A DNA stretch of 14,559 nucleotides from NCBI GenBank assembly GCA_964635845.1, contig CAZWNO010000101.1, positions 1 through 14,559 of the forward strand. The letters are read 5' to 3'. Made by a program: the position numbers and the translations under genes. Below are positions 8,382-14,559 of this stretch, one piece after another. Position 1 is the first letter of the stretch; each line of letters starts with the position of its first letter. Under the pieces are notes generated by a model. That model made no database searches and was not told the origin of the DNA. It saw only the letters and a program-made list of their open reading frames with translations. Origin of the DNA: SZUA-365 sp964635845. Lineage in GTDB: Bacteria > Bacteroidota > Ignavibacteria > SZUA-365.

Positions 8382-8610
8382 GTGTGCGTCCTGCATTTTA
8401 AGCCATGGTCGACACTAAAATACTACATCGCAAGGCGTCGCGCCAGCGATCCGTGAAAAATTCCGATGACGATGTCCTGATCCATCGCTTCGCCGTGCGC
8501 ACTGATTTTCGATCCCATCTCCGGGTTTTCGGAGAAATTCATATGTTATGGAAAATCATACGCGCGATACCCGAGGAGGCGGGAATGCCCTGAAACAGGG
8601 ACAACGCAGC
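8382..8610. other. Divergent intergenic region between the barrel gene and the MATE gene
   Basis: This region should hold the promoters for both divergent genes. I see no convincing -35/-10 pair, no clear operator dyad and no RNA fold. A GGAGA at 8531-8535 could serve the alternative MATE start at 8548. A 62-codon reading frame (8405-8593) lies here but has no supporting feature. Confidence 0.5.
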
Positions 8611-9954
8611 ATGCGACGAAACTTCAGAGATCATATCCGCGAGACGACCACGCTCGCCATTCCTGTCTCGATCGGACAGCTGGGGCATGTCATGCTCGGA
8701 ACCACGGACAGCCTCATGGTCGGCCGACTCGGGGAGGTCCCGCTCGCAGCAGCCTCGCTCGGCCACAGCGTTTTCGTGATGATGCTGGTCTTCGTCATCG
8801 GCATATGCAATGCGATCACGCCGCTGACGGCGATCGCCGCGGGGAAAAACGACCACGATGAAGCCGGCATGGTCTTCCGTCACGGACTGCTGGTGAACAT
8901 TTCCGCGGGTGTGCTTCTCATGTTCGTCACCTGGCTGGTCTCCAGCTCCCTCGCGCTGATGAAACAGCCGCCCGAGGTGGTCGACCTTGCCGTGCCATAC
9001 CTCCGGATCATGGGATGCAGCTTCCTGCCCATGACTATCTTTCTTTCTCACCGCAATTTCATCGAGGGACTCTCCTTCACCAAGCCGGCAATGGTGATCA
9101 TCATCCTCGCCAACGGCGTCAATGTTTTCGGCAACTGGGTGCTGATCTACGGCAAGCTCGGCTTTCCCGCGCTCGGTCTCACCGGTGCGGGCATCAGTAG
9201 CCTGATGGTCGAGGTGTTCGCCGCGATTGCTCTCGCGGCCTATGTCCAGCGCGCCGGCCATTTCCGCCGCTACCACCCACTGCTGCATTTCCGGAGCGTG
9301 CGCCTCCCGATGATCAGGCGCATCCTGCGCCTCGGCCTGCCGAGCGGCGTGCAGTACGTTTTCGAAGCCGGCTCGTTCTCTTTTTCGGCGCTCATGATGG
9401 GCTGGATCGGCGCGACCGCGCTCGCCGCGCATCAGATCGCCCTCAATCTCGCGTCCATCAGTTTCATGATAACGCTCGGAATCTCCAACGCCGCGACGAT
9501 ACGCGTGGGAAGGGCGTTCGGGAGCGGCGACGGAGAAGAGGTCCGCCGCGCGGGTTTCTCGGCGGTGATCATGGGCTGGTCCATGATGGGAATCGCGGCG
9601 CTGGTCTTCATCACGTTCCGCCATGCACTGCCGACGCTGTATATCGATGATCCGGCGGTGCATCAGGTCGCGGCCCAGCTGCTCATCCTCGCGGCGCTCT
9701 TCCAGCTCTCCGACGGGACCCAGGTCGTCGGTCATGGAGTGCTGCGAGGTCTGACCGATGTCACCATCCCGATGTTCATCGCCATAGTCGCTTACTGGTG
9801 CGTGGGTGTCCCCACGAGCTACCTGCTCGCTTTCCCCGCGGGTCTCGGTCCCGAAGGCGTCTGGATGGGATTCGTTGCCGGCCTGACCGTCGCCGCACTG
9901 TCTTTCGTCTACCGTTTCCACCGTCTCACCCGTCTCCGCCTCGATCCCGGCTGA
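8611..9954 (+). CDS. MATE-family multidrug/Na+ antiporter
   Basis: This is an inner-membrane efflux transporter of the multidrug and toxic compound extrusion (NorM/DinF-like) family, which exports cationic drugs or metabolites in exchange for Na+ or H+. The protein opens with the family's N-terminal signature (AIPVSIGQLGHVMLGTTDSLMVGRLGEVPLAAASLG) and contains about twelve hydrophobic segments in two pseudo-repeats, each with a MatE-like domain. The second repeat has the characteristic LGLPSGVQYVFE and GATALAAHQIALNLASISFMI stretches, and ISNAATIRVGRAFG follows. The length of 447 residues is typical, so the gene looks intact. I chose the ATG at 8611 because AGGGA lies nine bases upstream and the N-terminus then matches the family length. 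An in-frame ATG at 8548 would add 21 polar residues and cannot be excluded. Substrate cannot be predicted. The gene stands alone and is convergent with the TcdA-like gene. Confidence 0.92.
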   Translation: MRRNFRDHIRETTTLAIPVSIGQLGHVMLGTTDSLMVGRLGEVPLAAASLGHSVFVMMLVFVIGICNAITPLTAIAAGKNDHDEAGMVFRHGLLVNISAGVLLMFVTWLVSSSLALMKQPPEVVDLAVPYLRIMGCSFLPMTIFLSHRNFIEGLSFTKPAMVIIILANGVNVFGNWVLIYGKLGFPALGLTGAGISSLMVEVFAAIALAAYVQRAGHFRRYHPLLHFRSVRLPMIRRILRLGLPSGVQYVFEAGSFSFSALMMGWIGATALAAHQIALNLASISFMITLGISNAATIRVGRAFGSGDGEEVRRAGFSAVIMGWSMMGIAALVFITFRHALPTLYIDDPAVHQVAAQLLILAALFQLSDGTQVVGHGVLRGLTDVTIPMFIAIVAYWCVGVPTSYLLAFPAGLGPEGVWMGFVAGLTVAALSFVYRFHRLTRLRLDPG

Positions 9955-9960
9955 CCCATC

Positions 9961-10026
9961 CATCTTGTCATCTTGTCATTTTTTCCATCTTGTCATCTTG
10001 TCATTTTTTCCATCTTGTCATTTTTC
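9961..10026. repeat. 25-bp T-rich tandem repeat between convergent genes
   Basis: The unit is catcttgt twice, then cattttttc (25 bp). Copies at 9961-9985 and 9986-10010 are identical. A third copy from 10011 has lost one catcttgt and one T. The octamer catcttgt therefore occurs five times (9961, 9969, 9986, 9994, 10011). The array fills the gap between the MATE stop and the TcdA-like gene, and the third copy supplies the stop codon and last Lys codons of the latter. It contains no hairpin, so despite its T runs it is not a standard intrinsic terminator. Confidence 0.95.
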
Positions 10027-10746
10027 CATTCCCCCCAATCCCCTCAGCACCACGGATGCAAGACAGCATCCGAACAGCGGCGGCATGTAGGAAATCGTAC
10101 CGACGATCGTCTTCTTGTTCCGCTCGTCCTCCACTGAGCGGGTCGCCGCCCTGTCGATTTCCTCTTCCGAGTACACCACCGTCACGCCGCTGCGGATTCC
10201 GAGCCGATGCAGACGTTTGCGCAGCATTTTGCCGAGCCGGCAATGATGCGACCGCGAGATATCATCGATGCGGACGAGCGCGGGATCGACCTTCCCCCCC
10301 GCACCGAGCGAACTGACGACGGGCAGCCCCCTGCGCACTGCGTTGGCGACGAGGAACACTTTCGGAGAGAGCGTGTCGATGGCGTCGACGACATAATCGT
10401 AGCCGCGGCCGACGATCTCCTCGAGCCGTTCATCACGCAGGTACTCGTCGATCACTTCCAGTTCGAGGGTGGGATTGATATCCTGCAGACGCGCCGCCAT
10501 GACCTCGGCCTTGTGCATCCCCTCCGTGCTGAGCAGCGCGGGCAGCTGCCTGTTGCGGTTGCTCGCGTGCACGGCGTCGCCGTCGACGATGGTCATACGT
10601 CCGACCCCTCCCCGGCAGATCATCTCGGCTGCATAGGCGCCGACGCCGCCGAGCCCGGCAACGAGGACATGCGAGCGTCGAAGCAGGTCGACACGCTCCT
10701 CGCCGAGCAGCAGGACCGTACGTTCCATCCACGGCGGGATTTCCAT
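10018..10746 (-). CDS. tcdA: tRNA threonylcarbamoyladenosine dehydratase-like E1/ThiF-family protein
   Basis: This is a member of the ThiF/MoeB/HesA superfamily that best fits TcdA (CsdL/YgdL), which uses ATP to cyclise the t6A base at position 37 of ANN-decoding tRNAs into ct6A. Visible features are the nucleotide-binding loop GLGGVG (31-36), acidic residues at IVDGD (53-57), the SNRNRQ motif (62-67), Lys79 in MHKAEV, DAIDTLSPK (121-129) resembling the family's DAID box, GAGGKVDP (148-155) and VYSEEE (191-196). It is 242 residues, slightly shorter than the roughly 270 of the Escherichia coli protein. The ATG at 10746 overlaps the stop of the upstream TatD-family gene as TGATG, with GGAG seven bases upstream, so translation is probably coupled. 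A GTG one codon earlier is possible. Its last codons and stop lie in the 25-bp repeat. A plain ThiF-like adenylyltransferase is the alternative. Confidence 0.87.
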   Translation of the reverse strand: MEIPPWMERTVLLLGEERVDLLRRSHVLVAGLGGVGAYAAEMICRGGVGRMTIVDGDAVHASNRNRQLPALLSTEGMHKAEVMAARLQDINPTLELEVIDEYLRDERLEEIVGRGYDYVVDAIDTLSPKVFLVANAVRRGLPVVSSLGAGGKVDPALVRIDDISRSHHCRLGKMLRKRLHRLGIRSGVTVVYSEEEIDRAATRSVEDERNKKTIVGTISYMPPLFGCCLASVVLRGLGGMEK

Positions 10747-11420
10747 CACACGACTCCGAAATACCTGTGGAAATTCTCACAGATCACGCCTCGCAGTTTT
10801 TCGCGCGACACGCCGAGCACGTCTCCCGCGATGCGGTAGATCACCCGGATGTCCAGTCCGCTCTCGTCCGTTTCGAAAAGCAGGCGGTCGAGGGGCACAT
10901 GGGTGAGCGCTTCACGCGCTTTCGCGCCCGTGGACAGGAGCGCCGCACCGAAGGACAGGGAGAAGTCCATTCGGAGGAGCTGCAGCGCGAGTTCGCCATG
11001 CCCGGTGAATCCGTGAATGATCCATGGATTGGTATCGCCCCGCTGCTTGCGCAGCTGCATCAGGTCGGCATGCGCGCGCACGCAATGCAGGATGACCGGC
11101 AGGGAATGCGCCGCGGCCGCATCGAGCTGCTCGGTGAGCACCGCGCGCTGCAGGCCGATCGCGGGACCCGTGCTCCTGTCCAGCCCCACTTCCCCGAGTG
11201 CCAGGCACTCCGGTCGCACGAGCGCCTGCTCGAGCACTTGCGCGTCATCCTCGCTCCAGGGCTGCGCCGCCTGCCAGGGATGCTTCCCGACGCTGCAGCG
11301 GCGCGGAAGAACGGTGCGGGAGCGCAGAAGCTCCAGCGCGACATTGACGACTGTATGCACTTCGCCGTCGTCGGTCTCACGATGGGAATGCACGTCGATA
11401 TATGGAGCGTACTCGCTCAT
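10746..11420 (-). CDS. TatD-family metal-dependent hydrolase (putative DNase)
   Basis: This is an amidohydrolase-fold TatD protein, a family of metal-dependent deoxyribonucleases and exonucleases acting in DNA repair or turnover, with some members proposed to act in RNA or D-aminoacyl-tRNA quality control. The metal ligands are all recognisable: His11 and His13 (DVHSH), Glu77 (ALGEVGLD), His112 (VILHC), His136 (IIHGFTG) and Asp185 (FETDE). At 224 residues it is shorter than the usual 255-265, and the N-terminal part between HSH and GKHPW is compact, as in a short TatD subgroup. All ligands remain, so it should be active. The start at 11420 lacks a well-spaced Shine-Dalgarno (CAGGAC directly abuts the ATG), so translation may be weak or the start slightly different. 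It is coupled to the TcdA-like gene by a TGATG overlap, which suggests a shared role in nucleic-acid maintenance. Confidence 0.88.
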   Translation of the reverse strand: MSEYAPYIDVHSHRETDDGEVHTVVNVALELLRSRTVLPRRCSVGKHPWQAAQPWSEDDAQVLEQALVRPECLALGEVGLDRSTGPAIGLQRAVLTEQLDAAAAHSLPVILHCVRAHADLMQLRKQRGDTNPWIIHGFTGHGELALQLLRMDFSLSFGAALLSTGAKAREALTHVPLDRLLFETDESGLDIRVIYRIAGDVLGVSREKLRGVICENFHRYFGVV

Positions 11421-11473
11421 GTCCTGGTGCCAATATAACGGTGTAGTGCAGATTCTGCGATATCCATGCGGAT

Positions 11474-11512
11474 TTGCCTGTCCCTCCGCCGCGGAATAAA
11501 TTACATTATTCC
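11474..11512 (+). promoter_or_regulatory. Candidate promoter overlapped by a 20-bp inverted repeat upstream of the sigma gene
   Basis: GGAATAA (11493-11499) and TTATTCC (11506-11512) are perfect 7-bp inverted arms around a 6-bp centre. TTGCCT (11474-11479), 17 bases, then TAAATT (11497-11502) form a weak sigma70-like promoter pointing at the sigma gene, with the -10 inside the dyad. This layout suggests an operator, but the promoter match is only 4 of 6 in each box. The dyad also lies about 75 bp upstream of the divergent TatD-family gene. Confidence 0.4.
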
Positions 11513-11596
11513 ATTCAGCTTTTTACACATTGAAGGACCGCGGGCGAAGCTGGAACATTCGCTCCCTGCATCCGTCTAAAGGCCTGAATCGAGAAA

Positions 11597-12205
11597 ATGC
11601 CAGAAGGTATGACCGGAACAGTAACCGTACATTCCACTCAGCCCCGCACAGAGGAAATGGGTGACGACGTCCTCATCACCCGCTTCCAGGCGGGAGATGA
11701 GCACGCCTTCAGGTTCCTGATGGAGCGCCACCTCGAAAGAACCCGCAATTTGATTTTCTCGATTTTCCGCTCGGCGGAACTGGTTGACGACCTGACACAG
11801 GACGTATTTCTCAAAGCCTACCGGGCGCTCGCGCATTTCCGCTTCGATGCCGCGTTTTCGACCTGGCTGTACCGCATCGCGATCAACCACTGCCGGGACA
11901 TGATGCGCAAGCAGAAGCTGCGCCGCTCGATTTCATTGCATGCGCTGCTCGAGGCGCGCGACAGGGAAGTGACGATGAAGACTTCGGTGGAACCACAGGA
12001 GCACGAGACGCGGGAGCTGATCGACCGCGGCCTGCAGCGGCTCCCGGAAAAATTTCGCATCCCCGTGGTGCTCAAGGATATGGAAGGACTCTCCTATGAG
12101 GAGATGGCCGAAGTCATGCAATGTGAAATGGGCACGGTGAAGTCACGTCTCTCGCGCGGGCGTACCATGCTCCGCGAGTATCTCAAGCCTCTCCTGGAAC
12201 GGTGA
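11597..12205 (+). CDS. ECF-type RNA polymerase sigma factor
   Basis: This is an extracytoplasmic-function (RpoE-like) sigma70 factor, which recruits RNA polymerase to a set of promoters often tied to envelope stress or surface functions. Region 2 covers about residues 38-105 (ELVDDLTQDVFLKAYRAL, then FSTWLYRIAINHCRDMMRKQ). Region 4 covers about 140-195 (LPEKFRIPVVLKDMEGLSYEEMAEVM followed by the helix-turn-helix MGTVKSRLSRGRTMLREYL). No region 3 is present and the 202-residue length is typical. The start is uncertain: ATGs at 11597, 11609 and 11657 are in frame, and the family core begins near residue 24. The next gene follows after four bases and encodes an anti-sigma-like membrane protein, so the two should form a signalling pair. 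Confidence 0.93.
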   Translation: MPEGMTGTVTVHSTQPRTEEMGDDVLITRFQAGDEHAFRFLMERHLERTRNLIFSIFRSAELVDDLTQDVFLKAYRALAHFRFDAAFSTWLYRIAINHCRDMMRKQKLRRSISLHALLEARDREVTMKTSVEPQEHETRELIDRGLQRLPEKFRIPVVLKDMEGLSYEEMAEVMQCEMGTVKSRLSRGRTMLREYLKPLLER

Positions 12206-12209
12206 AAGT

Positions 12210-13901
12210 ATGATCGGCACGAAGAAATCACGCATCGCACTCCAGCTCTCCCTCTATCTCGACGACAGGCTCGACTCCGCGCAGCGCGAGCAGGTCGCCT
12301 CTCGCATCGCACGGGACCCCGAACTGCGCCGCGAGTACGAACACCTGCGCAGGATGCGGGACCTGCTGTCGGCGCGCGAATCCATCCCGGCGAATCCCTT
12401 TCTCCCCGAACACATCATGAACCGCATCCGCGAGGATAACAGAGAACCGGATGCCTATCTCCCCGTTCCTCGCCGATTCATGCCTGCCGCCGCCGGAGCC
12501 ATCGCCGTGGTCGTCATCGCGCTCCTTGCCCTGGCCTGGATACAGCGGGAACAGATCCTCCGCTACATCGGCAACACCGGCGAGGAAATGCAGCATGCGT
12601 ATGAAGACACGATTCTGAAAGGCTGGATCATGCCGCTGTTCCAGCGGACAGACAGGGATCAGGTTCTGCAGTACGCGATGTTCGGCACGCTCCCGCTCGA
12701 CGACAGCGACGGCACGGTACTCCGCATCGACGAGAGCGCCGATCGCGGGTATCGCCTCGAGCTTGCAGGCAGCACCGCGCGAACCGGTCCGCCTGCCACG
12801 ATCAACGAACTCTACCGCGAGATCCGTCCCACCGCGGTTCAGCGCAAGATCTTCGACACCCTGTTCCTCTATGCGCAGCGGCAGATCGAAGCAGCCGTGC
12901 TGATGAACGAGGCGAAGGAAATCGCCATCGATCCGGCCATCAGCAAATACAACCAGGTCATCCTCTCCGGCATCGCGGCGAGTCTCGAGCCCGATCAGCA
13001 GGAGCGCTTCGAATCCTTCCTCGAAAAACGCAATACGCCCTACACCTTCGTCTCGCATCGGCACACCGAAGTTCCGCCGCAGCCGCCAACCCCGCCCGCA
13101 AAGCTCATGGAGCGCTTCCGTACGATGCGCGTGCCCGAGGCCTTCGTCGTGCTGACGGAAGACAGTTTCACCGTCACGCAGCTGCACCTTAACATGGACA
13201 GCCTCCGCCGCCTGATGAAGATCGTCGAGGGACGCATGCCGCGAATCGAAATGCGCGTGCAGGATCTCGCGCGGACCTACGCTCGAGTCAGCCGGGAAAG
13301 TGGCAACGACCGTACGAACGGCGATGGTACGGACGGCGACCGAAGGGACGTCTCCCGTACCGAGGGCTTCCGCATCGGCACACCCGCCCCGCCTCAGCTT
13401 CCGCGCGGTGTCAGTGTCGGACCGGTGCTTATCAGCGAAGTCGCGCATGGCATCGCCATCTCCATCGATGCCGGCGCTGAGTTCATGCAGGACCTGGAAG
13501 ACGATTTCGACGAACTCCGCCGTGAGATCAGCGTTTTCAGGCGCGAATCCGAGCAGCACCGGGAAAACCTTTCACCACGCGTCAGGGTGCGGCAGCGCGC
13601 CCAGGTGTCACCGGAAAGCGGACAGTATGAATGGCGGACGCTCATCCCGGAATCGAAGTTTCAGCATATCGACAGCCTGCTCCGCGCTGCGGGCGTCGAG
13701 AAGCTGCTCAAGCAGAAGGAAATCCAGCAGCTGCGGGAGGAACTCATGCGGGAACAGCTGCGACGGGACGGGGAGATCGAACAGCCCCGTATCGAGGTGA
13801 TCACAACGGATCCGCCGCCTGTACCGGCGCTCCCCGAACCGCGACAGGAGCCGCCGCGGCGGGAGGTACCCGTGACAAAAGATACCGTTATCCAGATTTA
13901 G
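12210..13901 (+). CDS. Membrane anti-sigma-factor-like protein with large periplasmic domain
   Basis: Position right after the ECF sigma gene (4-bp gap, GGTGA as ribosome binding site) and architecture suggest an anti-sigma factor. The cytoplasmic N-terminus (about 10-55) has the helical pattern of anti-sigma domains: LSLYLDDRLDSAQREQVASRI, then DPELRREYEHL. The usual zinc-binding His and Cys residues are absent, so it would be a zinc-free version. One transmembrane segment spans about 92-111. The roughly 450-residue C-terminal part should be periplasmic. It includes a PPQPPTPP stretch (about 290-297), a low-complexity Asn/Gly/Asp/Arg segment (about 366-380), charged probable coiled coils (about 430-450 and 490-525) and a proline-rich tail. 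I recognise no domain in it; it may sense envelope state or contact the downstream lipoprotein. Codon use and GC match the neighbours. The anti-sigma assignment is an inference from fold pattern and context. Confidence 0.78.
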   Translation: MIGTKKSRIALQLSLYLDDRLDSAQREQVASRIARDPELRREYEHLRRMRDLLSARESIPANPFLPEHIMNRIREDNREPDAYLPVPRRFMPAAAGAIAVVVIALLALAWIQREQILRYIGNTGEEMQHAYEDTILKGWIMPLFQRTDRDQVLQYAMFGTLPLDDSDGTVLRIDESADRGYRLELAGSTARTGPPATINELYREIRPTAVQRKIFDTLFLYAQRQIEAAVLMNEAKEIAIDPAISKYNQVILSGIAASLEPDQQERFESFLEKRNTPYTFVSHRHTEVPPQPPTPPAKLMERFRTMRVPEAFVVLTEDSFTVTQLHLNMDSLRRLMKIVEGRMPRIEMRVQDLARTYARVSRESGNDRTNGDGTDGDRRDVSRTEGFRIGTPAPPQLPRGVSVGPVLISEVAHGIAISIDAGAEFMQDLEDDFDELRREISVFRRESEQHRENLSPRVRVRQRAQVSPESGQYEWRTLIPESKFQHIDSLLRAAGVEKLLKQKEIQQLREELMREQLRRDGEIEQPRIEVITTDPPPVPALPEPRQEPPRREVPVTKDTVIQI

Positions 13902-13905
13902 CGGA

Positions 13906-14559
13906 ATGAAATTCCTCCTTCCATCCTTTCTCTTCGCGGCGGCGCTGATCCTCGCCGCCTGCGATACGAACGACCCGAACACTCCGCCCTCGACACCGCG
14001 GGTGATCCGGGGAACGGACAGTGCCCACGTGGATGAACGCGTCGAGGTGCTCGTCGTCGCGGAGGATCCGGAGAGGAAACCGATCACCTACGAAGTGGAC
14101 TGGGGCGACGGCAGGCCTGTCCAGGAATATCCCGATGTGGAGAGCGGCCTCTGGTTCACGATCGTCCACCACTACTTCGCTTCCGGGACCTTCGTCATGC
14201 GCTGCCGCGCGGTCGACGCCGACGGACGCATCTCAGGTTGGTCCGATCCCTTCGCCATCACCGTCGAGGGAAACGCCGTCGTTGGAAAGGGAGACTGGTG
14301 GATGTTCATGCGTGATCCCCAGCACAGCGGTCACAGTCTCTTTGCCGGTCCGTCGACAGCGCGGCTGCACTGGCGTTTCGATACGAGATCACCCATCCGT
14401 TCCGGTGCGAGTTTCGACGCGTTCGGAACGCTGCACATCGGCGCGGACGATTTCCACCTGCGCGCGATCTATCCAGACGGCGAAGTGAAATGGATCTACG
14501 ATGCCGGCTTCGCCTGGATGCGCAACGTGCCTGCACTCCATTCCGACGGCAGCCTGTTC
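13906..14559 (+). CDS. Lipoprotein with PKD-like domain and PQQ-type beta-propeller repeats (3' end cut)
   Basis: The frame is open from the ATG at 13906 to the window edge (218 codons, no stop), so this gene is truncated by the window, not broken. The N-terminus is a lipoprotein signal ending in the lipobox LAAC, with Cys19 as the predicted lipid anchor. Residues about 30-125 resemble a PKD or other Ig-like surface domain, with the hallmark VDWGDG, then HHYFASGTFVMRCRAVDADG. From about 133 the sequence fits PQQ/BamB-like propeller repeats: WWMFMRDPQHSGHS, LHWRFDTRSPIRSG, GTLHIGADD, GEVKWIYDAG. It should face the periplasm or cell surface as a binding or scaffold protein; its ligand is unknown. 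It begins four bases after the anti-sigma-like gene's stop with only a weak GGA before the ATG, so translation probably depends on coupling. It belongs to the sigma/anti-sigma operon. Confidence 0.85.
   Translation, partial: MKFLLPSFLFAAALILAACDTNDPNTPPSTPRVIRGTDSAHVDERVEVLVVAEDPERKPITYEVDWGDGRPVQEYPDVESGLWFTIVHHYFASGTFVMRCRAVDADGRISGWSDPFAITVEGNAVVGKGDWWMFMRDPQHSGHSLFAGPSTARLHWRFDTRSPIRSGASFDAFGTLHIGADDFHLRAIYPDGEVKWIYDAGFAWMRNVPALHSDGSLF

Noticed and set aside
8405..8593. A possible 62-residue protein between the barrel and MATE genes
   Set aside because: There is no Shine-Dalgarno, no recognisable feature, and it overlaps the possible upstream MATE start. Not excluded, but unsupported.
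8539..9963. A 474-codon open frame antisense to the whole MATE gene
   Set aside because: Its predicted protein is almost all charged, His- and Asp-rich residues with no hydrophobic core, as expected from the reverse complement of a GC-rich membrane-protein gene. The sense strand has clear family motifs.
9961..10026. The T-rich repeat as a CRISPR array or intrinsic terminator
   Set aside because: There are no spacers (the units are contiguous) and no GC-rich hairpin before the T runs.
12228..13559. A 443-codon open frame antisense to the anti-sigma-like gene
   Set aside because: It is an acidic, His-rich shadow. The sense frame has a transmembrane segment, a ribosome binding site and operon context.

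Overview
The window is a GC-rich, gene-dense chromosomal stretch from a Gram-negative bacterium. The likeliest source is the Bacteroidota/Chlorobi/Ignavibacteria (FCB) group. The first gene ends in a domain resembling type IX secretion sorting domains, there is an outer-membrane barrel-like protein, and the last gene is a PKD plus PQQ-propeller lipoprotein. No 16S, ribosomal-protein or other phylogenetic marker is present, so this assignment is an inference. I found no RNA genes, CRISPR arrays, insertion sequences, phage genes or attachment sites.

Layout. (1) 2-1069 (+): an exported, helix-rich protein of unknown function. It begins inside a 15-bp tandem repeat that the window edge cuts. (2) 8381-1168 (-): a three-gene run of an outer-membrane-type protein, an AddB-like nuclease with four Fe-S cysteines and an AddA/RecB-like helicase-nuclease. 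The last two overlap by 14 bp and should form a double-strand-break repair enzyme. (3) 8611-9954 (+): a MATE-family efflux transporter, divergent from the run above. (4) 9961-10026: a T-rich minisatellite between two convergent genes. (5) 11420-10018 (-): a TatD-family metal hydrolase translationally coupled (TGATG) to a TcdA-like dehydratase. (6) 11597 to the window end (+): an ECF sigma factor, a membrane anti-sigma-like protein with a long periplasmic part, and a PKD/PQQ lipoprotein cut by the window edge. A 20-bp dyad overlapping a weak promoter lies upstream.

How the genes work together. The helicase-nuclease pair would resect DNA ends for recombination. The sigma, anti-sigma and lipoprotein genes look like one envelope-signalling operon. 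The TatD/TcdA pair points to nucleic-acid or tRNA maintenance.

No clearly new defence or mobile system is visible. The most unusual things are three unrelated short tandem repeats in 14.5 kb, two of them coding and in frame. One builds the N-terminus of an exported protein, and the other inserts five copies of a DPMIGG-like hexapeptide into the nuclease subunit.
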